This document shows, piece after piece, positions 27,306 to 42,600 of a DNA stretch of 64,000 nucleotides; the first letter of the stretch is position 1, and each line of letters begins with the position of its first letter. Both the position numbers and the translations under genes were made by a program. Source of the stretch: Paraspadella gotoi (lineage: Eukaryota; Chaetognatha); the NCBI GenBank assembly GCA_051294375.1, contig CM119266.1, forward strand, positions 20,624,780-20,688,779, given 5' to 3'. The notes beneath the pieces are model-generated. The model saw only the letters and a list, made by a program, of their open reading frames with translations. It was not told the origin of the DNA and did no database searches.

Positions 27306-27435
27306 GCAGCAGGGTCCTGCAATGTTTGTATCATTTATCTCGTGTGAGAGGCCTTAAACCACCAAATCCTGTCCAAAGTCAGGGGCAAGATAACTTATTC
27401 ATTAAATGAATTTTTTGGATTGGTTGTCCCAATTT
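27306..27435 (+). repeat. Interspersed repeat Rep-B, copy 2
   Basis: It reads gcagggtcctgcaatg, then gaggccttaaaccaccaaat and cctgtccaaagtcaggggca, ending attaaatgaattttttgga. It matches 24801-24915 from end to end. Confidence 0.75.
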
Positions 27436-29047
<1,612 letters not shown>

Positions 29048-29525
29048 GGGGTCATTTCCGATGTTTTCCATTACGACCAAGCGGTTGGCGTTGAAAGAAT
29101 AGTATATCCGCCGTCGATATATTTAGGAACATCGTTGCCAGCCTTTATGCCATATTAATAGTATAAAAAAGAAAAAAAGTAATTTTCCTAATACATTAAA
29201 AAATAAAAATTGAGAAGAGAGTTATCTCCGTCAGTTAAATACTCGAATTCTGTTTATTAGTGTTAGGGATATTGTATATTGTATTGTATAAACTATAATT
29301 GTGATCTTATTCATATTTTTCCCCGTTTTTGCTCGACCTTCCGATTTTCTCATTTCTTTTTGTCATTGAGTTTTTTTTTCTTTCCTTTTCCCTCTTCGGC
29401 TCCCTTCTCTTTTCCTTGGAACTAATTTCAAGGTGTGAAAAGTCCGACAAACTTTTGGGAGAGAAAGACTAATGGAAAATGCAGCGAGAGATGAAGAAGA
29501 GAAGAGAGAGAGAGAGAGGAGAGAG

Positions 29526-29580
<55 letters not shown>

Positions 29581-29636
29581 GAGAGACTGAGAGAGAGAGA
29601 GAGGAAGAGGAAAAAGAGAGAGAGACGGTGGGAGTG

Positions 29637-30091
29637 AGAAAAAGAGAGTTCAGTTCGAACCATTTTCATATTTTCATTATACATTATACATACAATATAC
29701 AATTCCAACATTTTTTTATAAAGATATTCATGATAAGCTAAATTACCCATACCTCCTTCCGTCTCCATGTAACCTTTTTTCTCTCAAGGCATTGTACCTT
29801 TGATATATTAATGCCTTTTCGATAGACTGAACGTCGCCGAACCGTCAAATATCTTTTGTTTAATTCTATGCCAGTCCGCTGGAATTACAGCGCGCTACTC
29901 GCCATCGCTAAATCTAAAAAAAAAAACAAAATACGTAATTAATGTCATAAAACGCATCCCTTAAAAACTAATATTATTTTAATTGACAATAATCAATAAA
30001 CAGTTACGAATTCTACATACAATTTCACTGAGAAGTATTTAACTTTCTGATCCTATGAAAATGTTTTCCCTCAAAAGGTAACAATTAATTT
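29637..30091 (-). other. Likely 3' UTR and downstream flank of VPS13
   Basis: This AT-rich stretch follows the VPS13 stop codon on the minus strand. The complement of 29978-29983 is ATTAAA, a common variant poly(A) signal, about 110 bases past the stop. I see no AATAAA in this interval. Confidence 0.4.
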
Positions 30092-30618
30092 TTAAACCAC
30101 GAAAGCATCGTCTTCTGGCTCGCCGACCTCCTCCTCCTCCTCCTCATCCGCGATCTTAACTTTAACCTCATCCTCGATCTCAAGGATCGAATCGCTCTCG
30201 CTCTCATCCGATCGATAGGACTCCTTAACAGAGGCCTCCGTCTCGAGGGCGGAGATGAACTTTTTGTGAGCTCGTTGGAGGATGGCCACGATGTGGTCGA
30301 GCATCTCCTGGTCGGGCATGAGGATGGTCCTAGGCGGAACGCGGGCTTCCTTTTCTTCGGGTACGATCGTCTCGAAGCGAATGCCGCGCGGATTCTTAAA
30401 GGGCGGCTTTTCCAGGTCGCTCCAGCGGATCGCCCACTCGCTCTCTACGAAGCCAAAGATGTCGCCGCGGCTGAGCAGCAAAGAGCGGCGGTCGGTGACC
30501 AGCAGCGTCGGGCCTTCGTGACCCTGGTTGTTCATGAGGCGACAGTGAAAGACGTAGTCGTCGGTTTTAACGTAGCGGCCAAAGTCAGCCTCGTTTAGGA
30601 GCCAGTAACCCTCCGATT
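30092..30618 (-). CDS. VPS13: VPS13 exon e1 (last exon): PH-like domain and acidic tail
   Basis: The open frame runs from an acceptor (CAG, complement of 30619-30620) to a TAA stop at 30092-30094. It begins SEGYWLLNEADFGRY and continues VLVTDRRSLL-like as LLVTDRRSLLLSRGDIFGFV and ESEWAIRWSDLEKPPF, which matches the PH-like C-terminal end of VPS13. The last 50 or so residues are rich in Glu and Asp. The first two bases join the last base of e2 to make a Glu codon. In the family this domain helps bind mitochondria or lipid droplets. Confidence 0.93.
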
Positions 30619-33600
30619 CTGGAAGAATAATACTAAATTAATGACCATGTTACCTAAATCAATTAATATTGATATCCTCATCAGTTTACCTTGCGCTAAA
30701 TAAGGATGTAAGATCCCGCTGGGCTTGATGTACCTCCGCGGTCTAAGCTGCAACAGCTCGCGTCCCATTCGAGATTGATACCTGACGCCTTCGAGAGTCG
30801 TAGTAAGGAGATCAAAAGTGCCAGCCAGAGGGCGCGCGATAAAACCCATGATACCCTGAAAACAAGTGAACATCGAGGGGTAAAAACAGAGAAGCGAGTC
30901 TCAACAGTCTCTCTAATCAGTCTCTGTCTCTCTTAGATAACGAGATGGCTCTCGGTGAATAGCGAAACTTTTTGGCAAAACGGACGAATCAAAAAACACA
31001 TAATCAGACACGAAGCCGACCTGGGCTGTCCCTTGAGGAACGTTGCCGCTGTTCCTTTTCGCATTGAGAGGCTTCATCACGATTCCGGAGAAACCCTCGC
31101 CGAAGCCGAGAAGGCAGGCCTTCAGACCGCGGACGAAGCCCTCCGTCAAATCATTGGGGGCGTTCTGATGCTCTTCCCGACGACGGCGCTGGTAATCCTC
31201 GTCGAGGGTCAAAGCGGCGAAGGCCTAAATGATCGAAGAATCGTCAGTTTGTCTATCATTCAGTATGTCAGTCTCCCTCTTTTTCTCTCCGTCTCCCCTG
31301 ACCTTCCCGAACGATCCGGTCAGCAAACCGGCCGAGTGCGCCGTGCCCCCGATGATGCAGCCAAAGAACTGTTTGAAGCCCATGGCCATCCCCTCCAGCG
31401 TCTCGCCCTCTCCGTAGCCGCGATAAGGCTCCACGACGACGTGCTTGAATCCCTCGAAGAAGTTCTTGAGAAGACCGACGGGGTTGCCCAAGAAATCGAG
31501 TCCGAACATCAACACGTGCATGTTTTGCATCGCCTGCGCAAAGGAAAGAAAAAGGAAAGGAGTCGTCCTCTTAGTTCTAATCGTTATTGGCTTCGTTGTT
31601 ATCGTCGTCTCTCTTGTTGCTACCCGATATTTTAAATGATTTTCCTTTTTCACTTTAAATTGTCTATTATGGCTATGGCAGGAGCGCGAGGCGCGAGGCG
31701 CGGGGCCCTGGTTATCTCACTAACTGGCGTAGGGGCTGCGCACTCTTGTTACTGGCACATTTAAACCGGTTCTGTCACATTAAAGCCAGAGCCGGGATCC
31801 CTCGGGATTGACGCGCGGATAGGACGAGACGATTTAGCCTGCTCCGCCATTGAGACGAGACTGCCAGTGAGGAATGACACTGGACAGCGGTGGGGCAACT
31901 TTAAGTCGAACTGCCACACAAGTAGCTTTAAAATTTGTAAATCGAGCAATTTATGATTCATTTTGGAATACATTTAATTACCTATAACAATTTTAACCTG
32001 AACGGCGTAGTGTCTGACGCATTCTCTGACCAGCTGCTGCTGGCTGAGAAAGGCGTTCTGCTTGCCGAAGCCGCTGAGGCTAAACTCGATGTCTTGAATG
32101 TCGGTCAAGGCCACGCCCACGCTCTTCAGGAAAAGATTCCCGCTGACCAGTTGGGGGTTGAGACCCTGGAAAAAGAAGGGGGGGGTTATTTACGGCTTAC
32201 AGTTTAGGGTGGATCCATGACCCAGGCGACTCAAAAAAAAAAAAAAAGAATCTAAGGACACCCGAGACCTCGCTGTGCTGCTGCGGCTTCTCGTCCTTTG
32301 GGTCCTCGAAATCTTGAGTGTCCATCGGCTCCTGAAAGACGTCGCCGCGAAGAGAGAAGCTGAGGTGCAGCACGATCGACGAGATATCGAGGTCGTCGAA
32401 GAAGTTGGCGCCGCTGTCGGCGGAGCTCCACTCGCGGGCGTAGGCTATCAAAGGCTTCACCGCTTCCGCCATGTCCGCCTGCGGTGGGCGTGGCGGAGGT
32501 GAGGCGGACGAAAGATACTTATCCAATTCTTAGAAAGACTCAAAGGCGAACCTTGAGCTTATTTCCCGAGGATCCGTCGGGAAGATTGAAGAAATTGACG
32601 ATTCCGTTGATGAGGACCCAATCCGCCTTGAGGTCCATCGGTTTGATATCCACCTGTCGTTCAAATTGAAAAAAAAAGTTGTCAATGAAATAAATACAAT
32701 AGTCAATCAGATTGAGATGGAGAGATAAATTGTAAACAAACTCGCAAAGGTAAAATAACAAATAACAATATTGCCAGTGTTGTCGCTAAATGTTTCTCGA
32801 TTTCTATAAGTAAAAAAAATTAGCCTAAAAAATTCCTTTAAAATACTAGTTTTATAACAATTAAAAAAATGTTAAATAGAAATCAAAATGCTTAAACAAT
32901 CAGGAAGCAAAACTAAAAAGTCTCTGACTTTAGACTTTAGGACAAATAAAAAGCGTGTAAGAAATAAAAGACAAAAGTTACTATAAATTATAAAGAAATA
33001 AAAATAGTGATAAAGAAGTTGACCCGGAACGTCTTGATCTGTTTAACGTCGCTCATATCGAAGGTTCTGACGGCGATCCGGATATCAACGAAAGAGGGCG
33101 GGATGGGCGCTCGTCTGATCGACATTGGAGTCATGCGCGGAGCGAATGTCGTCGGAAAGATGCACCCGTCCTTAAGTTATTTTTTTTTTTTATATGATTT
33201 ATTTTTATTTCTCCCTTTCTCTCTTTCTTTCTCTTTCTTTCTTTCTTTCTTTCTTTTTCTCTCTCTTTCTTGTTGTTCTATCCTTGTTTTCTCTTTTTTT
33301 AATTCCTTCTATCCCTTTTATCCTTTCTTCGACTTTCACAATTCCCACCTGTTGGTTGTCTATTTGCAACTTATGAAGAACGCAATGTAGCGAAAAAGTG
33401 TGAGCCGATAGCTTGAGCCGAATAGCGATTCCCGGCTGATATCGGCGCCGGATGCGGGTGATGTCCGGCGCCAGCATGTAGAGGACGGAGAAGTCGATCT
33501 GCATCAAACCCGCTTTCACGATTCCGAATCCAGTGATTCCTTCGACCTGATATCACAACATTATGACTTTTTATATTTTATATTTTATATTTTTAATTAA

Positions 33601-35851
33601 ATAGATAACCACATTTAAATGCTGTTTTTCCTGCTCGTATCCTACGAACCTCCATCTTATGCAGATGCTGTTGATAGGCCTTCTCCAGCACGATAGAAGC
33701 CTGCTCGGGTAGAGCCCTGTACTTCTCCTTGCCCGTCATCCTCTCCCACGAGACGTCGGAATCGGCGAGACCCAAATAGATGACCTCTTTGCGCAGATCT
33801 GTGTCGACGAGAGAGACGCCGAAGCCTTTCAAGTCCACCGCCACCTAGAAGGTTTGAAGACAGCGAAAAAAGCGACAGGCGTGAAAGATACCCTTCTTTC
33901 GGTCGCAACTAATTACAGATTTAGTAGATAAATCACCATAACTCTTAACTCACCATTGATATCTGAGACAGGATCCAGCACGAAAGTAATCGTAATAATT
34001 GTACCTCAGTGTCTTAATCATTTTTTTATTACTTCGCTGTCCTCATAACTTTGTCATTGTCATTGTCAATGTCCAGCCTTGCCTCCAGATTGTTTCTTTC
34101 CAGCTCGCCGATTTCTTTAGCCCTGACTGCCATGTACAGGTCGTCAGTAAACATCAAGATCCTCTGGCGTCCGTTGAGGAAAGAGACCCAGTACTTGGCT
34201 TTTGTATCAGGAGCTACGTGAAAGTCGCCAAGCCCGTCGCGGGTGAGCATGTTCCGTCCGTAACCTTGCGTGCCACAGTCCCAATGCAGTTCGCGCTCGA
34301 TGAATGAGTTCTGCCACGTGTAGAGAACGTTTTGGGTCGGTTTCACCGTAATGCGCATGGATCCCTGAAGAAAGGAAAATCCTTTTGAATTCATCGTTAA
34401 AATAAAAATAAATAAAAATACAACAAAAATTAAATTAGATTTGGCAACGTCGACCTTTTGGTAAACTCGGACATCCATGTTGCAAGCGTTCACGATTTGA
34501 ACGGGAGCCATTCCGGTTTGATACTGTTGAACTCCCATGATGAGCTGGTAGAAAAATCAATGGGCATTATTGGGAATATCACCTAAATTACATTTTTCCA
34601 ATAAAATTAATAGTATAAGACTGTGTTACAACATCCAAAACCAAATATCCAGACTTATAAAAAAATGTCTAGTAGACTCATAAACAAGCAAACCATGGCA
34701 ATAAAATAAAAGGTACAAAGCAATAATCTAACTGCAGCGTCGGAGAGCGTCGCGTGGATTTGAATTCCGTGGTGCGAATGTTGCGGCATCGCTAAGAGAG
34801 TATGAAGTTCCTGTGCCATGGTGAAGGGCATCGTCTCACACTCCGAGGCGTCTTCGAACCTAAACGGCGTGGAATCACTTGTAGTCATAGGCGTGTAGAG
34901 CCGAGGGACTCGGGCTCTTTGGTGTGCAGTGTGCAGTGCACACTGTGCACGGCGCGGTTACCCCGGGACGGTCTCGCTTTGCCAACGCAGAGGGAAGTTA
35001 AATGTAAGGGGGTGGGATGAACTTGGCTTTCAGGAGGGCCCGGGGCCTGCAAAAAAAAATAGTGGAGGGGTCAAGTCGGGTTTGCCATTTCTCAACAAGC
35101 CAGAGATTGTCGGATTCATAAACCGAAATGCGTTCCCGCACAAGGACCGCACCTGACCACCATTTGCAGAGTTTTATTCTTGGGGTGAGGCCAGAATGCT
35201 TTGACCGCCCCGGGCTGAACGATCAACCAACGATCCTCCTCTTCTTCGCCTTCCTTATCGTCGCCGTTGTTTCCCGCCCATTGAAACCAACCTGCGAAAA
35301 TAGAGAGCGAAAGAGAAATCTGAATTATGGCGAGACACACAAAGGAGTCGGCTCGGCTATTTCCTACCGCCAGCGACGCCAGTGGCATCCGCCAACGTCG
35401 GCTCCGGGATAACGTCGTGGACGCTGATGAGTTTGCTGCCGACGTTGGTGATCATGTAGTACGGGGTAAGGGTGAGAATCTGAAAATCGTTACTCGCATA
35501 TGTAAATTGTATAATTGTATATTACGAACAAAATTTAAAAAATCTTAAAAGCATAAGGATCGTGCCTGCTTTCGATGGTAACCAAATATTGATGCGATGA
35601 TAACCAAATATTGATGGGATGATAACCAAATATTGATGCGATGATAACCAAAGGATTGATACGATGATAACCAAATGATTGATGCGACGATAACCAAATA
35701 TTGATGCGATGATAACCAAATGATGGATGTAATGATAGTCATTCATTAATGTGATGATAATCATTCATTAATGCAATGATAGTCATTTATTCATGCGATG
35801 ATAGTCATTCATGGATAAGATGATAGTCATTCATTGATGCGATGAGTCAAT

Positions 35852-35889
<38 letters not shown>

Positions 35890-38800
35890 CTCATTAAAAA
35901 GGTATTTTGATTTCACATGTTTTTATTGATTCAAAAAATTTTTTATAAATTTTATTTTCAATATTATTTACTACAATATTTAAATAAATTAAATTAAAGC
36001 ATTTCTATATACTAATTTGAATATTATAATGGAGTATTATAATCTCATTTATATATTGCAGTAAATCATAATGAAGTGCAATTCAAACAAAAAATATTTG
36101 AATCCAAATGTAATGATGCCGATGACAATGACGACGACGACTCCGTCACAAAGAAGCTCAACCGAAACAAAATCGAGCCTGGACCGGCTTCGCGCGACAG
36201 GCTCGATAACAATCAAACACATCCACGTTTTCCCCATTCCCCATTCGCTATTTATTTTTTTTATTTTTTTTTTTTTATTTTTTTTTTATATTTTATATTT
36301 TTTTTATTTTTTTTTTTTTTAATTTTTTATTTTTTTATTTTTTTTTTATTATTTTATTTTTTATTTCTTTCTTTCTTTCTTTCTTTCCTTCTTTCTTTCT
36401 TTCTTTCCGGTAGACCTTTGTCAACGCCGAGGCGGCCATGGTCACGGTCCAGGCCAGCGTGTACTTCTGTCCGTTCTTGTTGTCCGTGCAACTGACAACG
36501 AGTGAGGATCCCGTGGTGTCCATGGAAAGACGATCCGACCATTGCGAACCCGCGATAGAGATAGAGATTTTCTTCTTGGAGAAAATCCCGCGCGATTTCA
36601 TCTTGAAAATGTCGGGCTCACTGGGAAAGTCGCCCTTTTTGACAAGGAAGGAGAATAGATGTTAAGTTTATTTACTAAGATAATTAAAAAAAAAAAAGAC
36701 TCGCCTTCATATACATGATGTTATCGCTCTCCTGCAGCATGCTGGTGAAGTTGATTCCCGCGTACTCCGGGAAAGTGTGTCGCTCCATCTTCTGACCCTT
36801 GGCTTTGATGATGACGTCGCCCTTGTCCTCGAAGATGTTCATCTTAATGGCGCCGCGTTGGGCGTCGGCGTGCATCTTGTCCTCCCGCTCCGTGAACCGT
36901 TGGAAATGCTCCATCATCTCGTCGCGTTGATTCTTGGCCGCCAGATGCTCGGGAATGTCCGAGGAACGACGTACGTCCTCCTCTTGGACCTCTTCTTCCT
37001 CCTCCTCTTCTTCATCTGACCCGCCCGGCTTTGTGCCTTCATCGTCGGTCTTCTTGTCGTCGTCGTCATCGTCGTCGTCTTCGCTGTCGTCTTCGGATTC
37101 GTCCTCTTCCTCATTCTTGGCTTTCTGATGTGTAAAAAAAAGTGAAACTGAGGCGGTATATACACACCGCCTCACATCCACCATCGTCCATCATTCAGCC
37201 AATGCCAATGGCTCTGAGGGTGGGTACTGGGTAGTCCCTAAAGCCAACGGTAGCAAGCCCCATCCCACAGACAACCCGGCGGTTTCCATAAAACTCAATA
37301 TATTAAATAATAAAAAAAGAAAAACTTTCACGAAGATTAATTCTTACTTCTTCGATTTTCATGACTTCGTGCGGCAGAGTGAGTTTCACCTATCGATAAA
37401 TATATATATAAAAAAAGAAGAAACTAAAGTTCATTAAATCTCAACGCGACCAGAGACTCGTTAAAATATCAAGACTCTCCCCACCCCCTTACCGATTTCG
37501 ACGGCCGTTCCGATGCCGAGACGGGGCTCTGCTCATCCGTATCGGCGTTGGTGATCGCCCCCTTCGACCGCGACTTGTTATGGCTTCTTCGGTTCTCATT
37601 TTCCCTTTGGTTCTTCATCTTCGCGTTTCGTTTCTCCTCCGCCACCTCGTATTTCTCAATGTCGGCGATCTCTCGATTGATAAAGTGAAGGAGGTCCGGA
37701 CCGGAGCGATGGATCTCGTCAGAGTCCTTGCGTCGCCGTCGAGAGGCGCTCTTCTTTATCTTCTCTTCGATGCGCTTCTCCTCTCTTGCGGGGGATCGAT
37801 ACGGAGGGTGGAGGCGGGGNNNNNNNNNNNNNNNNNNNNNNNGTGGGGTTCGGATTAGGAGACGTAATTGTCCCATTATCGTGGTTGGAATATTGGAATA
37901 TAGGTTGGACATAGGATTGGAGACAATCTTACTCCCGTTCGTGATTTAATCATAGAAACTTTATATCTGATTATGATTAATTGTCATTAGTCGTCGTTGA
38001 TATTGATTAGTTTTGACCTTAATTATTAATTAACAAGTGTCGGGGTTTTTTTTTAAATGACTATTTAAATTTAAAGCCCTTTTCATCATGGTGACATTGT
38101 CACATTAACGAAAGTTTCCCGCGAGTCGCGACCTACTTTGATTTGCGTTTGGTGCAATTCTTGAAGCACCTTCCCCAACTCGACGTCATCGCCTTCATCA
38201 TGCGACCGTAGAACGCCAGCGACATGGGCGGATCCGCGTCTTTGCTCAGCTTGAAGCGAGCCGGGAGGCCTGCGCGTCCAAAGGTTCGAGTTAGCATCCG
38301 GAATGCAACGCGACGAGCAATTGAGCAATCCCATCGGCAATTGAGCAATTGAGCAATTAAGCAATTGAGCAATTGAGCAATGATCTGTCCTCACCCGTCT
38401 GGTTGACGATCCAATACGGAGCAAAGAGGTGAGCGCTCATCTCTCCTGTGTCAGTCGCGCGGACGTGGACCCCGATTTGAAAGAAGTCGTTCATGCCAGA
38501 GAGTTGACTGGAAAGAAAGAATATCTGGCTATATACATATCATATACATACATATACATACGTTACATAGTAGAGCGTATCGCTATCACTATCACTAGTG
38601 AACATTAATTCATTACAGAAGATCTAGAAGCTCAAAGGATGAAATCAAGTGGAACCGGATGGAATCGGATCATAGACTCGGGGAGAATTCACCGAAAATG
38701 GAATCGAGCTCTCTGATTGGTATCCACGTCTCTGATCCACTTGCTTTGTATAAATTGCATTTTTTTTGGTAGTTGGTCATTCTGTCCAAAAATTGACACC

Positions 38801-38961
38801 GTCTTCTTGTCTAAATGCTGAAATCCCTGTCCTCTTATTTTAGTACAACGTTGTTCATTCCTCACTTTTAGAATTTTAATTTAAGTTAAATTTAGTCTTT
38901 TTATCTTTCTATCTTCTTTCTTTTCTCTCTCTCTCTCTCTGTCTTCTCTCTTCTCCTCTCT

Positions 38962-39016
<55 letters not shown>

Positions 39017-39580
39017 TCCATTATTTACTCTTCTTCATAGAATTCCGTCACAATTAGCAATTGCTCCTTCGGCTTGCAGCCGAACAGGAAGTTCTCCCAG
39101 CCAATCCTTTCCCAGATAATCCGGCAGTTTGACCTGTTAACGATTCGATCGAGTAAATATTCTTCTTCACACCTTCCACTCCCCCCTCAGTCTCGTATCT
39201 CCCCCCCCCCTCCGCTCACCTTGACCATCAAATCCCCCTCCTCCTCCTCCGAATCTTTCAAGGCGTAGAGCGGCACCTCCTCCCTGGCGGAAGTTCGTGA
39301 AAGTCGAGTTCGTCGCTACGCGGTGTGATGCTGTGGTGGTACTCCATCATGATGGGTAGGTTGTTCTTGATCACCAGCAGAGGGCGCAAGTGGATGTGAT
39401 AGACGTATGAGACCCCGTGGGCTCCTTGAACGACGGCGTCTTGACGGAGAGAGGCGTCGAAGTGGAGACGCGAAACTCGGACTTTTGACGCTGGCCGAGG
39501 ACTCCCTGAACGAAACGGAAGTCTGCACGGAGACGCAGATCTGAGTGTAGGTCTCCGGTCGAAGGGGGCGCAACGATGAT

Positions 39581-39669
<89 letters not shown>

Positions 39670-42600
39670 AAGAAAATATTGCAGACGCGGCTTGCCGAGA
39701 CTGAACAAAAAACTTTTCGGTCGGTAGGTCTCTCTGTTGGTCAGCCTTTGTGAATAATGCAAAAAACTAATAAACTAAGTTAACCTCGTAACAGTGTGAA
39801 ACTCCCTACCGGCCGCCACCTTTCGCCCGCCTGCCGCCACCCTGGCACGCCCCTCCGCCCGCCAACCTTTGCCCGTCGAAAAGTTTTTTGACGGGCTCGG
39901 CGTCCTCTTGTGCCTTCATCTCCAAAAAGACTTTGCGCCAACCGAGACTCTCGTTGGAGACGTCGTGGAGATGTTGATTGTTGAGCAGGGGGCGGATGAA
40001 GAGGGCGCCAGCGTCTTTGCCGTGGATTGCCTCGAGCGGAACGTCGAAGTCTTTCTCTTTCGCGGGATCCACCGTCCGTCAGGTACTTGAGGGCGAAGGG
40101 GGGGAGGGGGCGGAGAATTTGAATAAAATTTCTCTCTCTCTCTCTCTCTCTCCTTCATCAAAAATATTTGGCAACAATTGAATTGTTATGGCAACAGCCG
40201 GGTTGCCTGTGATTCCCATTGGGATGGGCATCTCACTGTTGGCTTTGGGAGCTTCCGACCCTCAGTGAACGCCTCCAGTCACTGGCGCGGTTACCCTAGG
40301 ACGGTCTCGCTTTGCCAACGCAGAGGGAAGTAGTTAGGACAGTGGATGGAACATTACGCCTGAGATGGTGTGTTCACCCTCTGAGCCCAATGGATTTGGC
40401 TGAAGGATGGTGGACATGAGGCGGTGTGAATATACCACCACATTGTTTTCATCGCCGAGGAAGACCGCAAAAAAGAGTCGAACATGTTCGTTTCTTTTTT
40501 TTTATTAAACAATCATATTTGTTAACAAAGAAACTTTGTTCTCTCTGAACAAATTTGCTTTTCGTTCGTTCTCTACCGCGACAATGTCGTCGATGAATCG
40601 TCCGATTTCCGCGGCACCTGGAACATTGTCGCCGGCCCCGATCAGAATCTGCATCGGGACGCTCATGTGGTTGTGTAGCTGCACCAGAGATTCGAAACCA
40701 TCAGCGCTCATGTAAGTATAAGACGGCGTGGATTCCGCCTAATAATGAGGGGGGAAATTTTGATTTCTGAAATTGGTAACAAGCAATATAAAATTATCCA
40801 TTCATTTAATAAATAAGCCATCTTGCCCTGACTTTGGACAGGCTTTGTGGTTTAAGGCTCCGTCACTCTGACAAGATAATGACAAGATAATGACAAGATA
40901 ATCAAGACTCTTCTCACAATCTCGTTCATTCACTCCCTATCAATGAAGTTGAATAATATTTCGAAAATGTTTCAATTGTATAAAAAAGGGCCGCTCCCTT
41001 ATATTAATCCCAAAATAACCAACAAAATTAAAAACAAAAGACAATGTTTTATTACAGAAAAATAAACTAGAACCCACCACCAGCGTGTACTCGCTTCGTT
41101 CCGTAATTGAGAGGGAACACCCTTGTCTCTCCACGCAGAACTTCGATCTCCATTATGTCTTGAAAGCTAAACGAAAAGTAAGAAATATTTTAAATAATGA
41201 CGACCTTAAGGTCCGGGATCACTCAATTCAAATTATAAATTAAGGCTAAAACCGAGCTCGGATTTCGAAGGAGAGCTCCTGACGATTCCGAAATGTATTC
41301 ACTTTACTATTTTTTCAAAGGCGTCATTGTTTTTTTCGAATTTTTTTGTACTATATAAAAAAAAAGAAACCCTATTTGAAAGAGTTGCAGCCCCAAACGG
41401 GTAAAGGCGGTTCTTCCATGAAATTTGGCATGAATTACTTTTAGGTCACGAACTTTCCATTCTATGAAAAAGATATTTTCAAATTTGGCCTCCTTCAAGC
41501 AAATTTGATTATTTTCATCAATTTTTGGGATTAATTCCTTGATATTTTGAAACGAAAAAACATTTTCCAAAAACGCGCTCAGTAGAATCTCCCCCACCTT
41601 TCTTTCTTGCCCAAGATATTTTTTCTTTCAAGAAGAGTCCAAAACGTTTTGAGCTGCAAACTCTTTCATTTTTTAACTTCACTTCGTCAAGAAATAAAAT
41701 TCTGTACTCATTACTTTTTGCAAGATTCACCACAAACATACACAGCACGGGAATGTGATGATGGAGTTTTGTTAACGCGATGTCTTAAAAAAAATAGCTT
41801 ACTGTTTTTAATTTTTAAAATTCAGATTTGATGTTTTTTCAGAGATTCCCTATAAATAAGGCAACATTTTATGATATAAACATTTTACATAAAGTGAAAA
41901 AGTCAAATTTGAAATATATATCTATAAAGTTTTTTAACTCATAAAACTCAATAAAAGCAAAAAACTCATCTGGAAAATGTGTACAGTAGTTTAATTTTAG
42001 ACTTATTAGTGGATACAACTCCAAAGTATGTTACGCTATGTACCAAAAGAAGATTTTCGAAAGGAGTGCTCCTGACGATTCGAAAATGTATTCGACTGTT
42101 TACTATTTTTTATAAAGCGTCATTGTTTTTTTCGTTTTTTTGTACTATAAAATAAAAGAAACCTATTTTGAAAGAGTGCAGCCATCAACGTAAGGCGGTT
42201 TCTCATGAATTTGGCATGAATTACTTTTAAGGTCACGAACTCTTCTCATGAAAATATTTCAAAGCCTTCCTTCATAGCAAATATTCATCAATTTTTGGAT
42301 AATTCCTTGAATATCTGAAACGAAAAACATTTTCCAAAAACCGCTCATAGAATCTCCCCCACCTTCCTTTCTGCAAGATATTTTTTCTTCAAAAGGAGTC
42401 CAACGTTTGAGCTGCAACTTTCATTTTAACTTCACTTACGTCAAGAAAGTAATAATTCGTACTCATTACTTTGCAAGATTCACCACAACATACACAAGCA
42501 CGGGATGTGATGATGGGTTTGTTCAACGCCGATGTCTTAAAAAAATGCTTACTGTTTTTAATTTTTAAAATCAGATTTGATGTTTTTTTCAGAATTCCCT

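Noticed and set aside
31660-31965. tRNA-derived element
   Set aside because: I could not find convincing A- and B-box promoter motifs or a cloverleaf fold.
35575-35850. CRISPR-like regular spacing in the 22-bp repeats and in the 51-bp array
   Set aside because: There are no unique spacers; the units are contiguous and degenerate, and the context is a eukaryotic intron or intergenic DNA.
38137-38269. Second open frame in e20 (HDEGDDVELGKVLQELHQTQ)
   Set aside because: It ends in phase 0, which does not fit e19, while the frame carrying the LPARFKLS motif gives phase 2 and fits both neighbours.
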